This document shows positions 1 through 6,197 of a stretch of DNA of 11,981 nt, one piece after another (positions within the stretch are counted from its first letter, which is position 1; each line of letters starts with the position of its first letter). The stretch covers positions 1 through 11,981 of the forward strand of contig NZ_DASZGI010000029.1 in the NCBI RefSeq assembly GCF_035938995.1, written 5' to 3'. The position numbers and the translations under genes are program-made. This stretch comes from DASZGI01 sp035938995 (GTDB lineage: Bacteria > Actinomycetota > Actinomycetes > Streptomycetales > Catenulisporaceae). The notes beneath the pieces are model-generated. The model saw only the letters and a program-made list of their open reading frames with translations, did not search any database and was not told the DNA's origin.

Positions 1-26
1 GGCCCTCCCAGGAACCTGGGAGGGCC
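1..26. terminator. Perfect inverted repeat at left edge, probable terminator hairpin
   Basis: An 11-bp perfect G/C-rich stem (GGCCCTCCCAG / CTGGGAGGGCC) encloses a GAAC loop; the palindrome reads identically on both strands. No T-tract follows on the + strand, which is common for actinobacterial terminators. It probably ends a gene to the left of the window. The direction cannot be decided because the sequence starts at the stem. Confidence 0.6.
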
Positions 27-154
27 GCTTCGCTACGCCGCCGATTATTGGGAAACGCACATTCGGCGATTCTGGAGATCTAGGAACGAAACGGGCATAT
101 CGCTCACGGACACCTGCGCCACACGGCATGGTGCGCGGCCGCACGTCCGGGACG

Positions 155-174
155 ATCCGCCGGTTTCGCCGGAT
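155..174 (-). terminator. Weak hairpin just after the stop of the 180-527 gene
   Basis: ATCCG and CGGAT (5 bp) flank a 10-nt loop, starting six bases beyond the stop codon of the minus-strand gene at 180-527. There is no T-tract. The position fits a terminator, but the stem is short, so this is tentative. Confidence 0.25.
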
Positions 175-179
175 TCGGG

Positions 180-527
180 CTAGAAGCCTATCCAGCGCTT
201 GAACGAGCGCAGCGGCGCCCGCAGCGAGATCCGGCGCTTCGTCGGTGCGGACGGCCGCGGGGTGATCTCGCGCAGCAGCTCCACCGTCTGGGCCGCGCCG
301 GCCAGCCGTGCGGAGTCGGTACGCACGCCGCCGGACGTCCTGACCAGCCGCGGGTCGGCCGATTCGGGCACGAGCGCGGTCAGATGGCGGTCCAGTCGGT
401 CCCTGACCGCCCGGCCGCCCACATTCACGGGGGGCACGTAGGCGCCCCGTCGGGCCGCCTCGAATGCCTCCGCCCCGATCATTGGATGGTCCATGCCTGA
501 TACACCCACCCTGGAACGGTACCGCAC
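180..527 (-). CDS. Small hypothetical protein, 115 aa, basic C-terminus
   Basis: I do not recognise the family. The GTG start at 527 is chosen because AGGAGG lies five bases upstream; the in-frame ATG at 494 (residue 12) has no comparable site. The protein is soluble-looking, without signal peptide or membrane segment. Residues 40-60 are a likely amphipathic helix (VRDRLDRHLTALVPE). The last ~25 residues are rich in Arg/Lys and end in FKRWIGF, which could contact nucleic acid or membrane phosphates, but that is inference. It is divergent from the GGDEF gene at 805 with a 277-bp gap, so it is probably transcribed alone. The strong ribosome-binding site and actinobacterial codon use support a real gene; the function is unknown. 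Confidence 0.6.
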   Translation of the reverse strand: MRYRSRVGVSGMDHPMIGAEAFEAARRGAYVPPVNVGGRAVRDRLDRHLTALVPESADPRLVRTSGGVRTDSARLAGAAQTVELLREITPRPSAPTKRRISLRAPLRSFKRWIGF

Positions 528-804
528 GGACGCCTCCTACGACACGGCGGCCCACCCCCGCTGCGCCGATCGTGATGATCCTTGCTGATTCTTTACCCGG
601 GGCGGCCGCCGTGCCCACCCCAGGAGTGTCAGGGCTGGAAGACTGCCTGGTGCGATCGGCCGTTCATGTTGTACATTCCGTGTCTGGCTCGGTGCGTTCA
701 GTGGAGGCCCGGTACGGACCCGGTTTCCGCCAACCAGCCCGACAGGCCGGCACGGCGCCTGGCCTGGCAGCGCACCGTCCGAGCACGAGTGATCGGGGTC
801 CGAC
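528..804. promoter_or_regulatory. Divergent intergenic region between the small protein and the GGDEF gene
   Basis: This gap must hold promoters for both flanking genes. I see the AGGAGG SD for the leftward gene at about 532-538 and some AT-richer patches (around 573-593 and 663-682), but no clear -35/-10 pair. No BldD- or WhiG-type site is convincing. ORFs crossing the gap are shadows. Confidence 0.3.
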
Positions 805-2031
805 GTGGTGGATCAGGGCACGGAAGGGCTTCTTCCCCTGTCCGCCCTCCGCCCCGTCCACCGGGCCATCACCGGGGTCAACACGGCAGTCGGTCTCGAC
901 GCCACCCTCCAGGCGATCGCCGACGGGGTCGCCGGCTGTACCCCCTTCAAGAACGTCGCGGTGAACGTCGTCCGCGAGGACGGCGACCTGCACTGCCGGG
1001 CCATCGCCGGGCCCCCTGAGCTGGCCGAAGCGCTGCTGGGCAACGTCTGCGCCCGCCGCGCCGCCGAGAAGCTGCTGGACATCGCCGAGCCGTGGGGCTC
1101 GCACTGGCTGCTGCGCGACACGCCGCTCGGGAGCGTTCCCGGCGGCATACGCTTCCCCGCCGGACCGCGCGAGAAGACGGAAGAGGCGCGAGAGGCAGCG
1201 GACGCCGCGGAGCCGGGCGCCGGTTCCTGGCTGGACGGTTACAGCCTGATGGCGCCGATGCGGGATGCGGCGGGGGAGCTGGTGGGCATCCTCTGGCTGG
1301 GCGATCCCGGGGACGGCCGGATACCCCCGGCCTGGGTCGGCGACGTGCTGGAGATGTTCACCGAGCAGGCCGCGATCGCCATCCTCAACGCGCGCCGCCA
1401 TGACGAGTCGGCGCGCCGGCTGGCCCGGCTCGAGCAGGAGCGCGAGGAGTTGCGCTCCGACATAGCCGAGCGCCACCGCCGGGAGGAGCACCTGCGCCAC
1501 CAGGCCCGGCACGACGCGCTCACCGGCCTGGCCAATCCGGTCGAGCTCAACGAGCGGCTGATCGCGATGCTGGCCGACCAGATCCCGATCGCGGTGGTGT
1601 TCTGCGACCTGGACCGGTTCAAGGAGGTCAACGACTCGCGCGGGCACGCCGTCGGCGACAACGTGCTGCGGGTGGTGGCCGAGCGGCTGCGCGGGGCGGT
1701 GCGCGGCGAGGACGTGGTCGCCCGGGTGGGCGGCGACGAGTTCGTGGTGGTGGCCGCCGGCATCGGGTCGGACGAGGCGAAGGTCCTCATGGACCGGATC
1801 GATCAGGCGTTCGCCCACCCGATGCCGATCGGCGGGGCCAAGCTGCTGGTACGGGTTTCGCTGGGGCTGGCCTACGAGCCGGCCCGGCCGGAGAACGCGC
1901 TGGCCGCCGAGGAGCGCGCGCAGGAGCTGCTCGGCTCGGCCGACCGGGAGATGTACGCCCGCAAGCGCGCGCGGGCTTCGTTCACGCGACTGTCGCGAGG
2001 GTGGGCGCGTAGGGCGACTGCACCCGGATGA
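805..2031 (+). CDS. GAF-GGDEF diguanylate cyclase, 408 aa
   Basis: Predicted cytoplasmic diguanylate cyclase, condensing two GTP to c-di-GMP. Residues ~20-197 look like a GAF-type sensory domain. Residues ~197-235 are a charged helix likely to form the dimer coiled coil (RLARLEQEREELR). Residues ~236-395 are a GGDEF domain. The active-site motif GGDEF is intact (309-313), the metal-binding Asp is in FCDLDRF (D268), and DALTGLAN (237-244) marks the domain start. RGED at 300-303 sits exactly five residues before GGDEF, matching the allosteric inhibitory I-site RxxD. There is no membrane segment and no EAL domain. The GTG start at 805 (or 808) is the first after an in-frame stop at 790; its SD is weak. 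The 3' end overlaps the convergent ATPase gene by 50 bp. In Streptomyces c-di-GMP acts through BldD and the anti-sigma factor RsiG on development; a similar role here is inference. The GAF ligand is unknown. Confidence 0.93.
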   Translation: MVDQGTEGLLPLSALRPVHRAITGVNTAVGLDATLQAIADGVAGCTPFKNVAVNVVREDGDLHCRAIAGPPELAEALLGNVCARRAAEKLLDIAEPWGSHWLLRDTPLGSVPGGIRFPAGPREKTEEAREAADAAEPGAGSWLDGYSLMAPMRDAAGELVGILWLGDPGDGRIPPAWVGDVLEMFTEQAAIAILNARRHDESARRLARLEQEREELRSDIAERHRREEHLRHQARHDALTGLANPVELNERLIAMLADQIPIAVVFCDLDRFKEVNDSRGHAVGDNVLRVVAERLRGAVRGEDVVARVGGDEFVVVAAGIGSDEAKVLMDRIDQAFAHPMPIGGAKLLVRVSLGLAYEPARPENALAAEERAQELLGSADREMYARKRARASFTRLSRGWARRATAPG

Positions 2032-3646
2032 CCGGACCAGTGGGGCCGAGCCTGGCGTAGCCCCGGCCGGGCGGCATCATGCCGGCGCCGCCGAGTTCCA
2101 GCGTGCCGCCGAAGAGCAGGGTCGAGCCGGCCGGGTCCATTCGGCCCAGGGCGATGCGTGAACCGAGCCGGCCGAGCAGGGGAGCGCGTAGCGTGCCGAG
2201 CTGCTCGGAACGGGCCGTCACCACGAGGTTCAGGTCTCCCGGCCGGGACTTTCCCGCCAACGCGACTAAGGCGTCCTGCGGATCGGGCCGGCTCAGCTCG
2301 CGCGCGGCCGCGCACAGCTCGGGAAGGTCGTCGATGAAGAGCCACAGCGGGCGCTCGGGCTGGCGCTCTTCGCCGTCCTCTGCGGCCCCTGAGACGCCCT
2401 GCGGCGCCCTATCCGGTCTCTCAGTCGCGGCCGCCGGTGCAGGGAGCGTCAGGGGCCCGTTCGCGCCGCCGTAAGCGGCCCGGCGCTCGGCCTCGTTGCC
2501 GACCCAGTCCAAAAGCTCGAGCGAGTCTGCCGGGTCTTCGGCCACTCGGACGACGCCGGGCCGCCCGACGAGTGCTCGGTAATCCGCCGTGCGGTCGGTG
2601 TCCACGACCGCGATCCGGTGTCCGCGGTCGAGCGCCTGGCCGAGCAGCGCCCGTAGCGCCGTGGACTTCCCGCTCATCGGACCGCCGGTCAGCAGCAGGT
2701 GGGCGGTGCGGTCGGGCGCGCCGATCCGCCAGATTACCGGGGCCAGCTGCGCCACCACGAAGCCGGCCGGGACACCGCCGCGCGCCGCCGTCGCCTCCGG
2801 CGTCAGGGTGTCCTCGGTGCCGTCCGGATCGGGCACGAGCACTGGGATCGTGCGTCCGGCCGAGTCCGGATCGGTGAAGCCGAGCACGAACTCGATCTCG
2901 GCCACCGGCCATTGCTGCACGGCGACGTCCGACGCCAGCGGCGGCAGGACCCGCACCTCGAGCCGGTTGGCCTCCTCGTCCCAGGCGTACAGGTACTCGT
3001 TCGCGTGGCCGATCTTCCCTTCAAGCGCTCGCTCGACCTTGGCCCGGCTGTCCGCCTCGCCGTCCCGGAAGTACTCCGAGTAGTCGAACGCCAGGCGCAC
3101 CAGCCGGTCCTGCTCGTCGAACTCCCAGGACTTGAAGGCGTCCCGGTAGCTGCCGCCCGGCTTGAAGTGCTTGTCCGGATCGTCGTCGTCCTGGAGGTAG
3201 GGGACCAGGCCGTTGTAGACCGCCTGGAGGCGCGAGATGTGCTGCTTGGTCTCCGTATCGGCGCCCTTGCGTGAGGTGTCCCGGCCCAGCCAGCCCGCGG
3301 TGGCGATGAAGGCGAGCACCACAAGCACTGGGCCGTAGCGAAGCACCACCACGCCGATAAGGCAGGCGACCACGACCACGACTTGGAGCCGGCGCTTTTC
3401 CTTCGACGAGCCACCCCACCACGCGCGCAGCAGGCCGAGGCCGCGACGGGTGCCGCGGGCCAGCACGATCAACGGATAGCAGATGTCGAAGACTCGAGCC
3501 CGCAGCTCCAGGGCCAGGCGGTGGGTGCGGCCGATCGCGGGGTGGCCGCGCACGGAGTCGTTGAACCAGACCACCAGTCCCGACTCGCGGACGGTCTGGC
3601 CCAGCCGCGTCCACATCGAGTCCGCGGTTCTGGCGGCCGGTGCCAT
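1982..3646 (-). CDS. FtsK/SpoIIIE-like membrane-anchored ATPase, 554 aa
   Basis: The N-terminal part is membrane-associated: hydrophobic stretches lie at ~88-120 (VVVVVACLIGVVVLRYG onward), with a weaker one at ~52-64. The C-terminal half is a P-loop ATPase with Walker A GGPMSGKST (321-329) and Walker B LWLFIDD (434-440). PPGRGYARL (525-533) matches the loop near the end of FtsK/SpoIIIE/EccC motor domains. Residues ~395-432 are a low-complexity Ala/Pro/Glu insertion between the Walker motifs. No FtsK gamma DNA-reading domain follows, so this is not the cell-division FtsK. It resembles actinobacterial chromosomal ATPases related to plasmid-transfer translocases; DNA or protein could be the substrate. 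The ATG at 3646 is preceded by GAGAGG. It follows the small membrane gene at 3735-3929 in the same direction and is probably cotranscribed. Confidence 0.8.
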   Translation of the reverse strand: MAPAARTADSMWTRLGQTVRESGLVVWFNDSVRGHPAIGRTHRLALELRARVFDICYPLIVLARGTRRGLGLLRAWWGGSSKEKRRLQVVVVVACLIGVVVLRYGPVLVVLAFIATAGWLGRDTSRKGADTETKQHISRLQAVYNGLVPYLQDDDDPDKHFKPGGSYRDAFKSWEFDEQDRLVRLAFDYSEYFRDGEADSRAKVERALEGKIGHANEYLYAWDEEANRLEVRVLPPLASDVAVQQWPVAEIEFVLGFTDPDSAGRTIPVLVPDPDGTEDTLTPEATAARGGVPAGFVVAQLAPVIWRIGAPDRTAHLLLTGGPMSGKSTALRALLGQALDRGHRIAVVDTDRTADYRALVGRPGVVRVAEDPADSLELLDWVGNEAERRAAYGGANGPLTLPAPAAATERPDRAPQGVSGAAEDGEERQPERPLWLFIDDLPELCAAARELSRPDPQDALVALAGKSRPGDLNLVVTARSEQLGTLRAPLLGRLGSRIALGRMDPAGSTLLFGGTLELGGAGMMPPGRGYARLGPTGPVIRVQSPYAPTLATVA

Positions 3647-3662
3647 GGGCGTACCTCTCGGC

Positions 3663-3725
3663 GCTGTGCCTTCTTGGACGCTGCGTCTTCTAGGGCTGTG
3701 TCTTCTTGGACAGCGTCTTCCTCGG
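3663..3725 (-). repeat. Imperfect tandem duplication (32 + 31 bp) in the leader of the ATPase gene
   Basis: Two adjacent copies, 3663-3694 and 3695-3725, share the core CTTCTTGGAC and GCGTCTTC and differ by a few substitutions and a small deletion. They fill most of the 88-bp gap between the small membrane gene and the ATPase, ending about 16 bp before the ATPase start. On the transcribed strand one copy can form a short GCTGT/ACAGC hairpin. It may be a recent duplication or a translation-tuning element; nothing known is matched. Confidence 0.6.
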
Positions 3726-3734
3726 CGGCTGGGG

Positions 3735-3929
3735 TCAGAAGTGCAGCCCGCTGATGAACCCGGTGATCGCCGAGGTGCTGGTGCGGATCTGCGACGCGAT
3801 GGAGGTGGAGGCGAGGTAGAAGCCGAACAGCATGCAGACGATCATGTGCGAGATCTTCAGCCCGTCCTTGCGGAAGAGGATGAAGACGATGATCCCGAGC
3901 AGCAGTACACCGGAGACCGAGAGAACCAC
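3735..3929 (-). CDS. Small two-helix membrane protein, 64 aa
   Basis: Two hydrophobic segments are visible: residues ~2-19 (LSVSGVLLLGIIVFILF) and ~28-46 (HMIVCMLFGFYLASTSI). A short RKDGLK loop joins them and a polar Ser/Thr-rich tail ends in GFISGLHF. The GTG start has GGGAG five bases upstream, which supports translation. It lies 88 bp upstream of the FtsK/SpoIIIE-like ATPase and in the same direction, so the two probably form an operon and this protein may be the ATPase's membrane partner. A small membrane protein beside an FtsK-type ATPase recalls actinobacterial plasmid-transfer loci, but I do not identify the family. Function unknown. Confidence 0.7.
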   Translation of the reverse strand: MVLSVSGVLLLGIIVFILFRKDGLKISHMIVCMLFGFYLASTSIASQIRTSTSAITGFISGLHF

Positions 3930-3979
3930 GATCGCTCCCTGTTTTGTCGGTTGGAACCGCCGGACCTGTGCGGAGCGCG

Positions 3980-4011
3980 CCCGGTGACGACGAGTGGCAC
4001 GTTCACCCGGG
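3980..4011 (-). promoter_or_regulatory. Inverted repeat upstream of the small membrane gene
   Basis: CCCGGTGA (3980-3987) and TCACCCGGG (4003-4011) can pair over eight bases with one bulged C. The repeat lies about 50 bp before the GTG start of the membrane-protein gene and about 100 bp after the nagA stop. It could be an operator, a leader hairpin or a late nagA terminator. The sequence alone does not decide. Confidence 0.35.
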
Positions 4012-4083
4012 ATTCTCGCAGCAGAGGTGGGGCGGCATAACCGTCAAAAGGGTGGCATCTGGTCTTCTATCAACCATTCGGGT

Positions 4084-4107
4084 GGAAAAGCGGCATAGCG
4101 GCTCCGC
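4084..4107 (-). terminator. Possible weak terminator of nagA
   Basis: Read on the minus strand, GCGG (4107-4104) and CCGC (4093-4090) flank a 10-nt loop directly after the nagA stop and are followed by TTTTCC. The four-pair stem is weak, but the T run is unusual in this GC-rich DNA. Confidence 0.3.
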
Positions 4108-5295
4108 CTAAAGAGTGACGGACCGTCCGCTCGCCACCGGAGCGGTCGCCCACCGGCCGTGGCGCATGACTCCGGTCGCCCGCAGATCCCCGTCGAGGAC
4201 CACCAGATCCGCGTATTTGCCGACCTCGAGCGAGCCGACCCGGTCATCGAGGCCGAGTGCCCGCGCCGGGGTGAGCGAGGCGGACACCGCCGCCTCCTCG
4301 ATCGGCACGCCGACGCTGAGCACGGTGTTGCGCAGCGCGTTGTCCATGGTGAGGGTCGACCCGGCCAGGGTGTCGGTACCGGCCACGCGCACCGCCCCGC
4401 CGCTCACCTCGACCGTCAGCGGGCCGAGCGGGTACTGGCCGTCGGCGGCGCCCGCGGCCTCCATCGCGTCGGTGATCAGCGCGACCCGGTGCGCGCCGGC
4501 CGCGGCGAACACCAGTCCGACGACGGAGGGGTGCACGTGCATCCCGTCGTTGACCAGCTCGACGAAGACCTCGTCGTGTTCGAGCGCGGCGGTGACCGGT
4601 CCCGGCTCGCGGTGGTGCACCGGCCGCATGGCGTTGAAGACGTGGGTGGCCACCCGCGCGCCGCGGGCGATCGCCCCGCCGGCCTCGGTGTAGGTGGCGT
4701 CGGTGTGCCCGAAGGCGGCGATCACGCCCGCGTCGGCGAGCAGCCCGGTCGCTTCGAGCCCGTATTCGAGCTCCGGGGCGAGGGTGACCATGCGCACCGC
4801 GCCCCGCCCGGCCTTGATCAGCCGCCGCACCGCGGACGGCTCGGGGTCGCGCAACAGGTTCGGATCGTGCGCCCCGCACCGGGAGCGGGCGATGAACGGG
4901 CCCTCGAGGTGGATGCCGGCCAGCAGCCCGTCCTCGACCAGTTCGGCCAGGTCGGAGACGTAGTGCTCGAGGTTGGCGATGGTGTCGGTGACCGTCGACG
5001 CCATGATCGTGGTGGTGCCGTGGGCCAGGTGGAACGCGACCGCGTCGCGGGCCTCCTCGATCCGCCCCGAGGAGAAGGCGCCGCCGCCCCCGCCGTGCAC
5101 GTGCATGTCGACGAATCCGGGGACGACGTAGCTGCCGGAAAGGTCGATCGCGGCGCCGTTCCCGGCCACGGCCCCGTCGCTCGCGGGCGGGTCTCCGGCG
5201 CCGAGCGCGGCGATCCGCTCGCCGTCGGTGCTCAGCCAGCCGTCCTCGACGACGCGGCCGGGCAGTACGAGGCGGGCATGGCGCAGAACTGGCAT
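4108..5295 (-). CDS. nagA: N-acetylglucosamine-6-phosphate deacetylase, 395 aa
   Basis: Cytoplasmic amidohydrolase converting GlcNAc-6-phosphate to glucosamine-6-phosphate plus acetate, the entry step for chitin- and peptidoglycan-derived amino sugars. The family pattern is complete: FVDMHVHGGGG with metal ligands H65 and H67, HLEGPF with E131, FGHTDATY with H197, THVFNAM with H218, and the catalytic Asp in LITDAM (D276). The C-terminal SLEVGKYADLVVLD (355-368) is the usual end of the composite beta-sandwich. Length is normal for NagA. The ATG at 5295 has AAGG about nine bases upstream. A DasR-type site lies about 72 bp upstream in the probable promoter. No nagB or GlcNAc kinase is in the window. 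Confidence 0.96.
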   Translation of the reverse strand: MPVLRHARLVLPGRVVEDGWLSTDGERIAALGAGDPPASDGAVAGNGAAIDLSGSYVVPGFVDMHVHGGGGGAFSSGRIEEARDAVAFHLAHGTTTIMASTVTDTIANLEHYVSDLAELVEDGLLAGIHLEGPFIARSRCGAHDPNLLRDPEPSAVRRLIKAGRGAVRMVTLAPELEYGLEATGLLADAGVIAAFGHTDATYTEAGGAIARGARVATHVFNAMRPVHHREPGPVTAALEHDEVFVELVNDGMHVHPSVVGLVFAAAGAHRVALITDAMEAAGAADGQYPLGPLTVEVSGGAVRVAGTDTLAGSTLTMDNALRNTVLSVGVPIEEAAVSASLTPARALGLDDRVGSLEVGKYADLVVLDGDLRATGVMRHGRWATAPVASGRSVTL

Positions 5296-5650
5296 CGGGA
5301 CAACCTTGGGTGCTGGGCGGGCAGTCCGTGTCGAGGGGAGCGCGCGCCCCCGCGTTACTGGACCATATTGGTATAGACCTTAGCGGCAACACCTTACGCC
5401 ACAGCGATCGGGCGGTGCCAGAGCGACGGCCAGGAGACATCCCGTTGCCAAGGTCGAGAACGGGGGCTGCCAAGGTCGAGGCCGGGGCGCCGGGACCGAC
5501 CGGTCTCCGCCCTGGTCGGCTCTGGATCATCAGATCTCTTCCATGCCCGGTTGCGCTCGCGGACGCCACGGGCTCGCTCCACTCGACCTGTCAGTACTCG
5601 CGCTTACGATGACAATGGACGGGATGGACCGGCGGTCGTGGAGGGACGGG
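5296..5650. promoter_or_regulatory. Divergent control region between nagA and the DUF3263 gene
   Basis: This 355-bp gap holds the nagA promoter and DasR-like site (separate entry) and the start region of the DUF3263 gene. A 13-bp exact direct repeat TGCCAAGGTCGAG occurs at 5446-5458 and 5468-5480, start to start 22 bp (about two helical turns). An inverted pair CCGACC...GGTCGG flanks ~5497-5520. Either could bind a regulator of the rightward gene. An in-frame ATG at 5543 would extend the DUF3263 protein but lacks an SD. Confidence 0.4.
5362..5389 (-). promoter_or_regulatory. nagA core promoter with DasR-responsive element (dre)
   Basis: The 16-mer at 5367-5382 (+ strand ATTGGTATAGACCTTA) matches the DasR consensus ACTGGTCTAGACCACT at 11 of 16 positions, with TGGT and TAGACC preserved. 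On the minus strand a -35-like TTGCCG (5389-5384) and a -10-like TATGGT (5367-5362) are 16 bp apart, so the site fills the spacer. DasR is the GntR-family repressor released by glucosamine-6-phosphate; nagA is a known target in Streptomyces. The promoter boxes are my reading; the dre is the stronger part. Confidence 0.75.
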
Positions 5651-6079
5651 ATGGCATCCGAATCACCGCACGACGACGCGACTTTCACGGCGGACCTGCC
5701 GGAGCAGCGCAACGCGCAGCCGTCCGAGGCGGCAGAAGCCTTTTTGCCGCGCCAGTCTGACGGCGGCTCAGCAACATCCGTCGAATCTCGTGACGTGCAG
5801 GCTCAAGAGGCGCAGGAGAAACACGAGTCACCGCGCGGCGAGCTCTCGGAGCGGGACCGAGCCGTGCTGACGTTCGAAAAGCAGCACTGGAAGTACGCCG
5901 GGTCGAAGGAACAGGCCATCCGCGACCAGTTCGGGATCTCCGCGAACCGGTACTACCAAGTCCTCAACGCGCTGCTTGACCGGCCCGAGGCGCTGGAGTT
6001 CGAGCCGACGGTGGTCGGCCGGCTGCGGCGGCGCCGCGAGGTGCGCCAGCGGGCCAGATCGAACCATCCCCGTCCGTGA
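5651..6079 (+). CDS. DUF3263 family protein, 142 aa
   Basis: The C-terminal part (~64-136) carries the actinobacteria-specific DUF3263 pattern: ELSERDRAVLTFEKQHWKY, then GSKEQAIRDQFGISANRYYQVLNALLDRPEAL, then a basic RLRRRREVRQRAR tail. The middle section looks like a helix-turn-helix related to sigma region 4, suggesting DNA binding; no biochemical role is established to my knowledge. The first ~60 residues are acidic, Gln/Ser-rich and probably disordered. The ATG at 5651 is chosen over an upstream ATG at 5543 because GGAGGG ends five bases before it. The gene is divergent from nagA and convergent with otsA (118-bp gap, no clear terminator). Confidence 0.85.
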   Translation: MASESPHDDATFTADLPEQRNAQPSEAAEAFLPRQSDGGSATSVESRDVQAQEAQEKHESPRGELSERDRAVLTFEKQHWKYAGSKEQAIRDQFGISANRYYQVLNALLDRPEALEFEPTVVGRLRRRREVRQRARSNHPRP

Positions 6080-6197
6080 CGCGACTCACATCCAGCCGCG
6101 CGGAGGGCTCCCGACCTGCCGGCCGCTGACCTGCGCCGGGCTCAGGACGTGCGCATCCGTCCTCCAGCGGGCCGAAATACTTCACCTCGCCGGCGGC

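Noticed and set aside
664..1818. 384-aa open frame antisense to the GGDEF gene
   Set aside because: It mirrors the cyclase coding frame in GC-rich DNA, has no recognisable domain and a composition typical of antisense shadows.
4159..5376. 405-aa plus-strand open frame over nagA
   Set aside because: The opposite frame is a complete NagA with all metal ligands. This frame is rich in His, Arg, Gly and Val with no family match.
5543..5650. Upstream ATG extending the DUF3263 protein by 36 residues
   Set aside because: There is no SD before it, while GGAGGG precedes the ATG at 5651.
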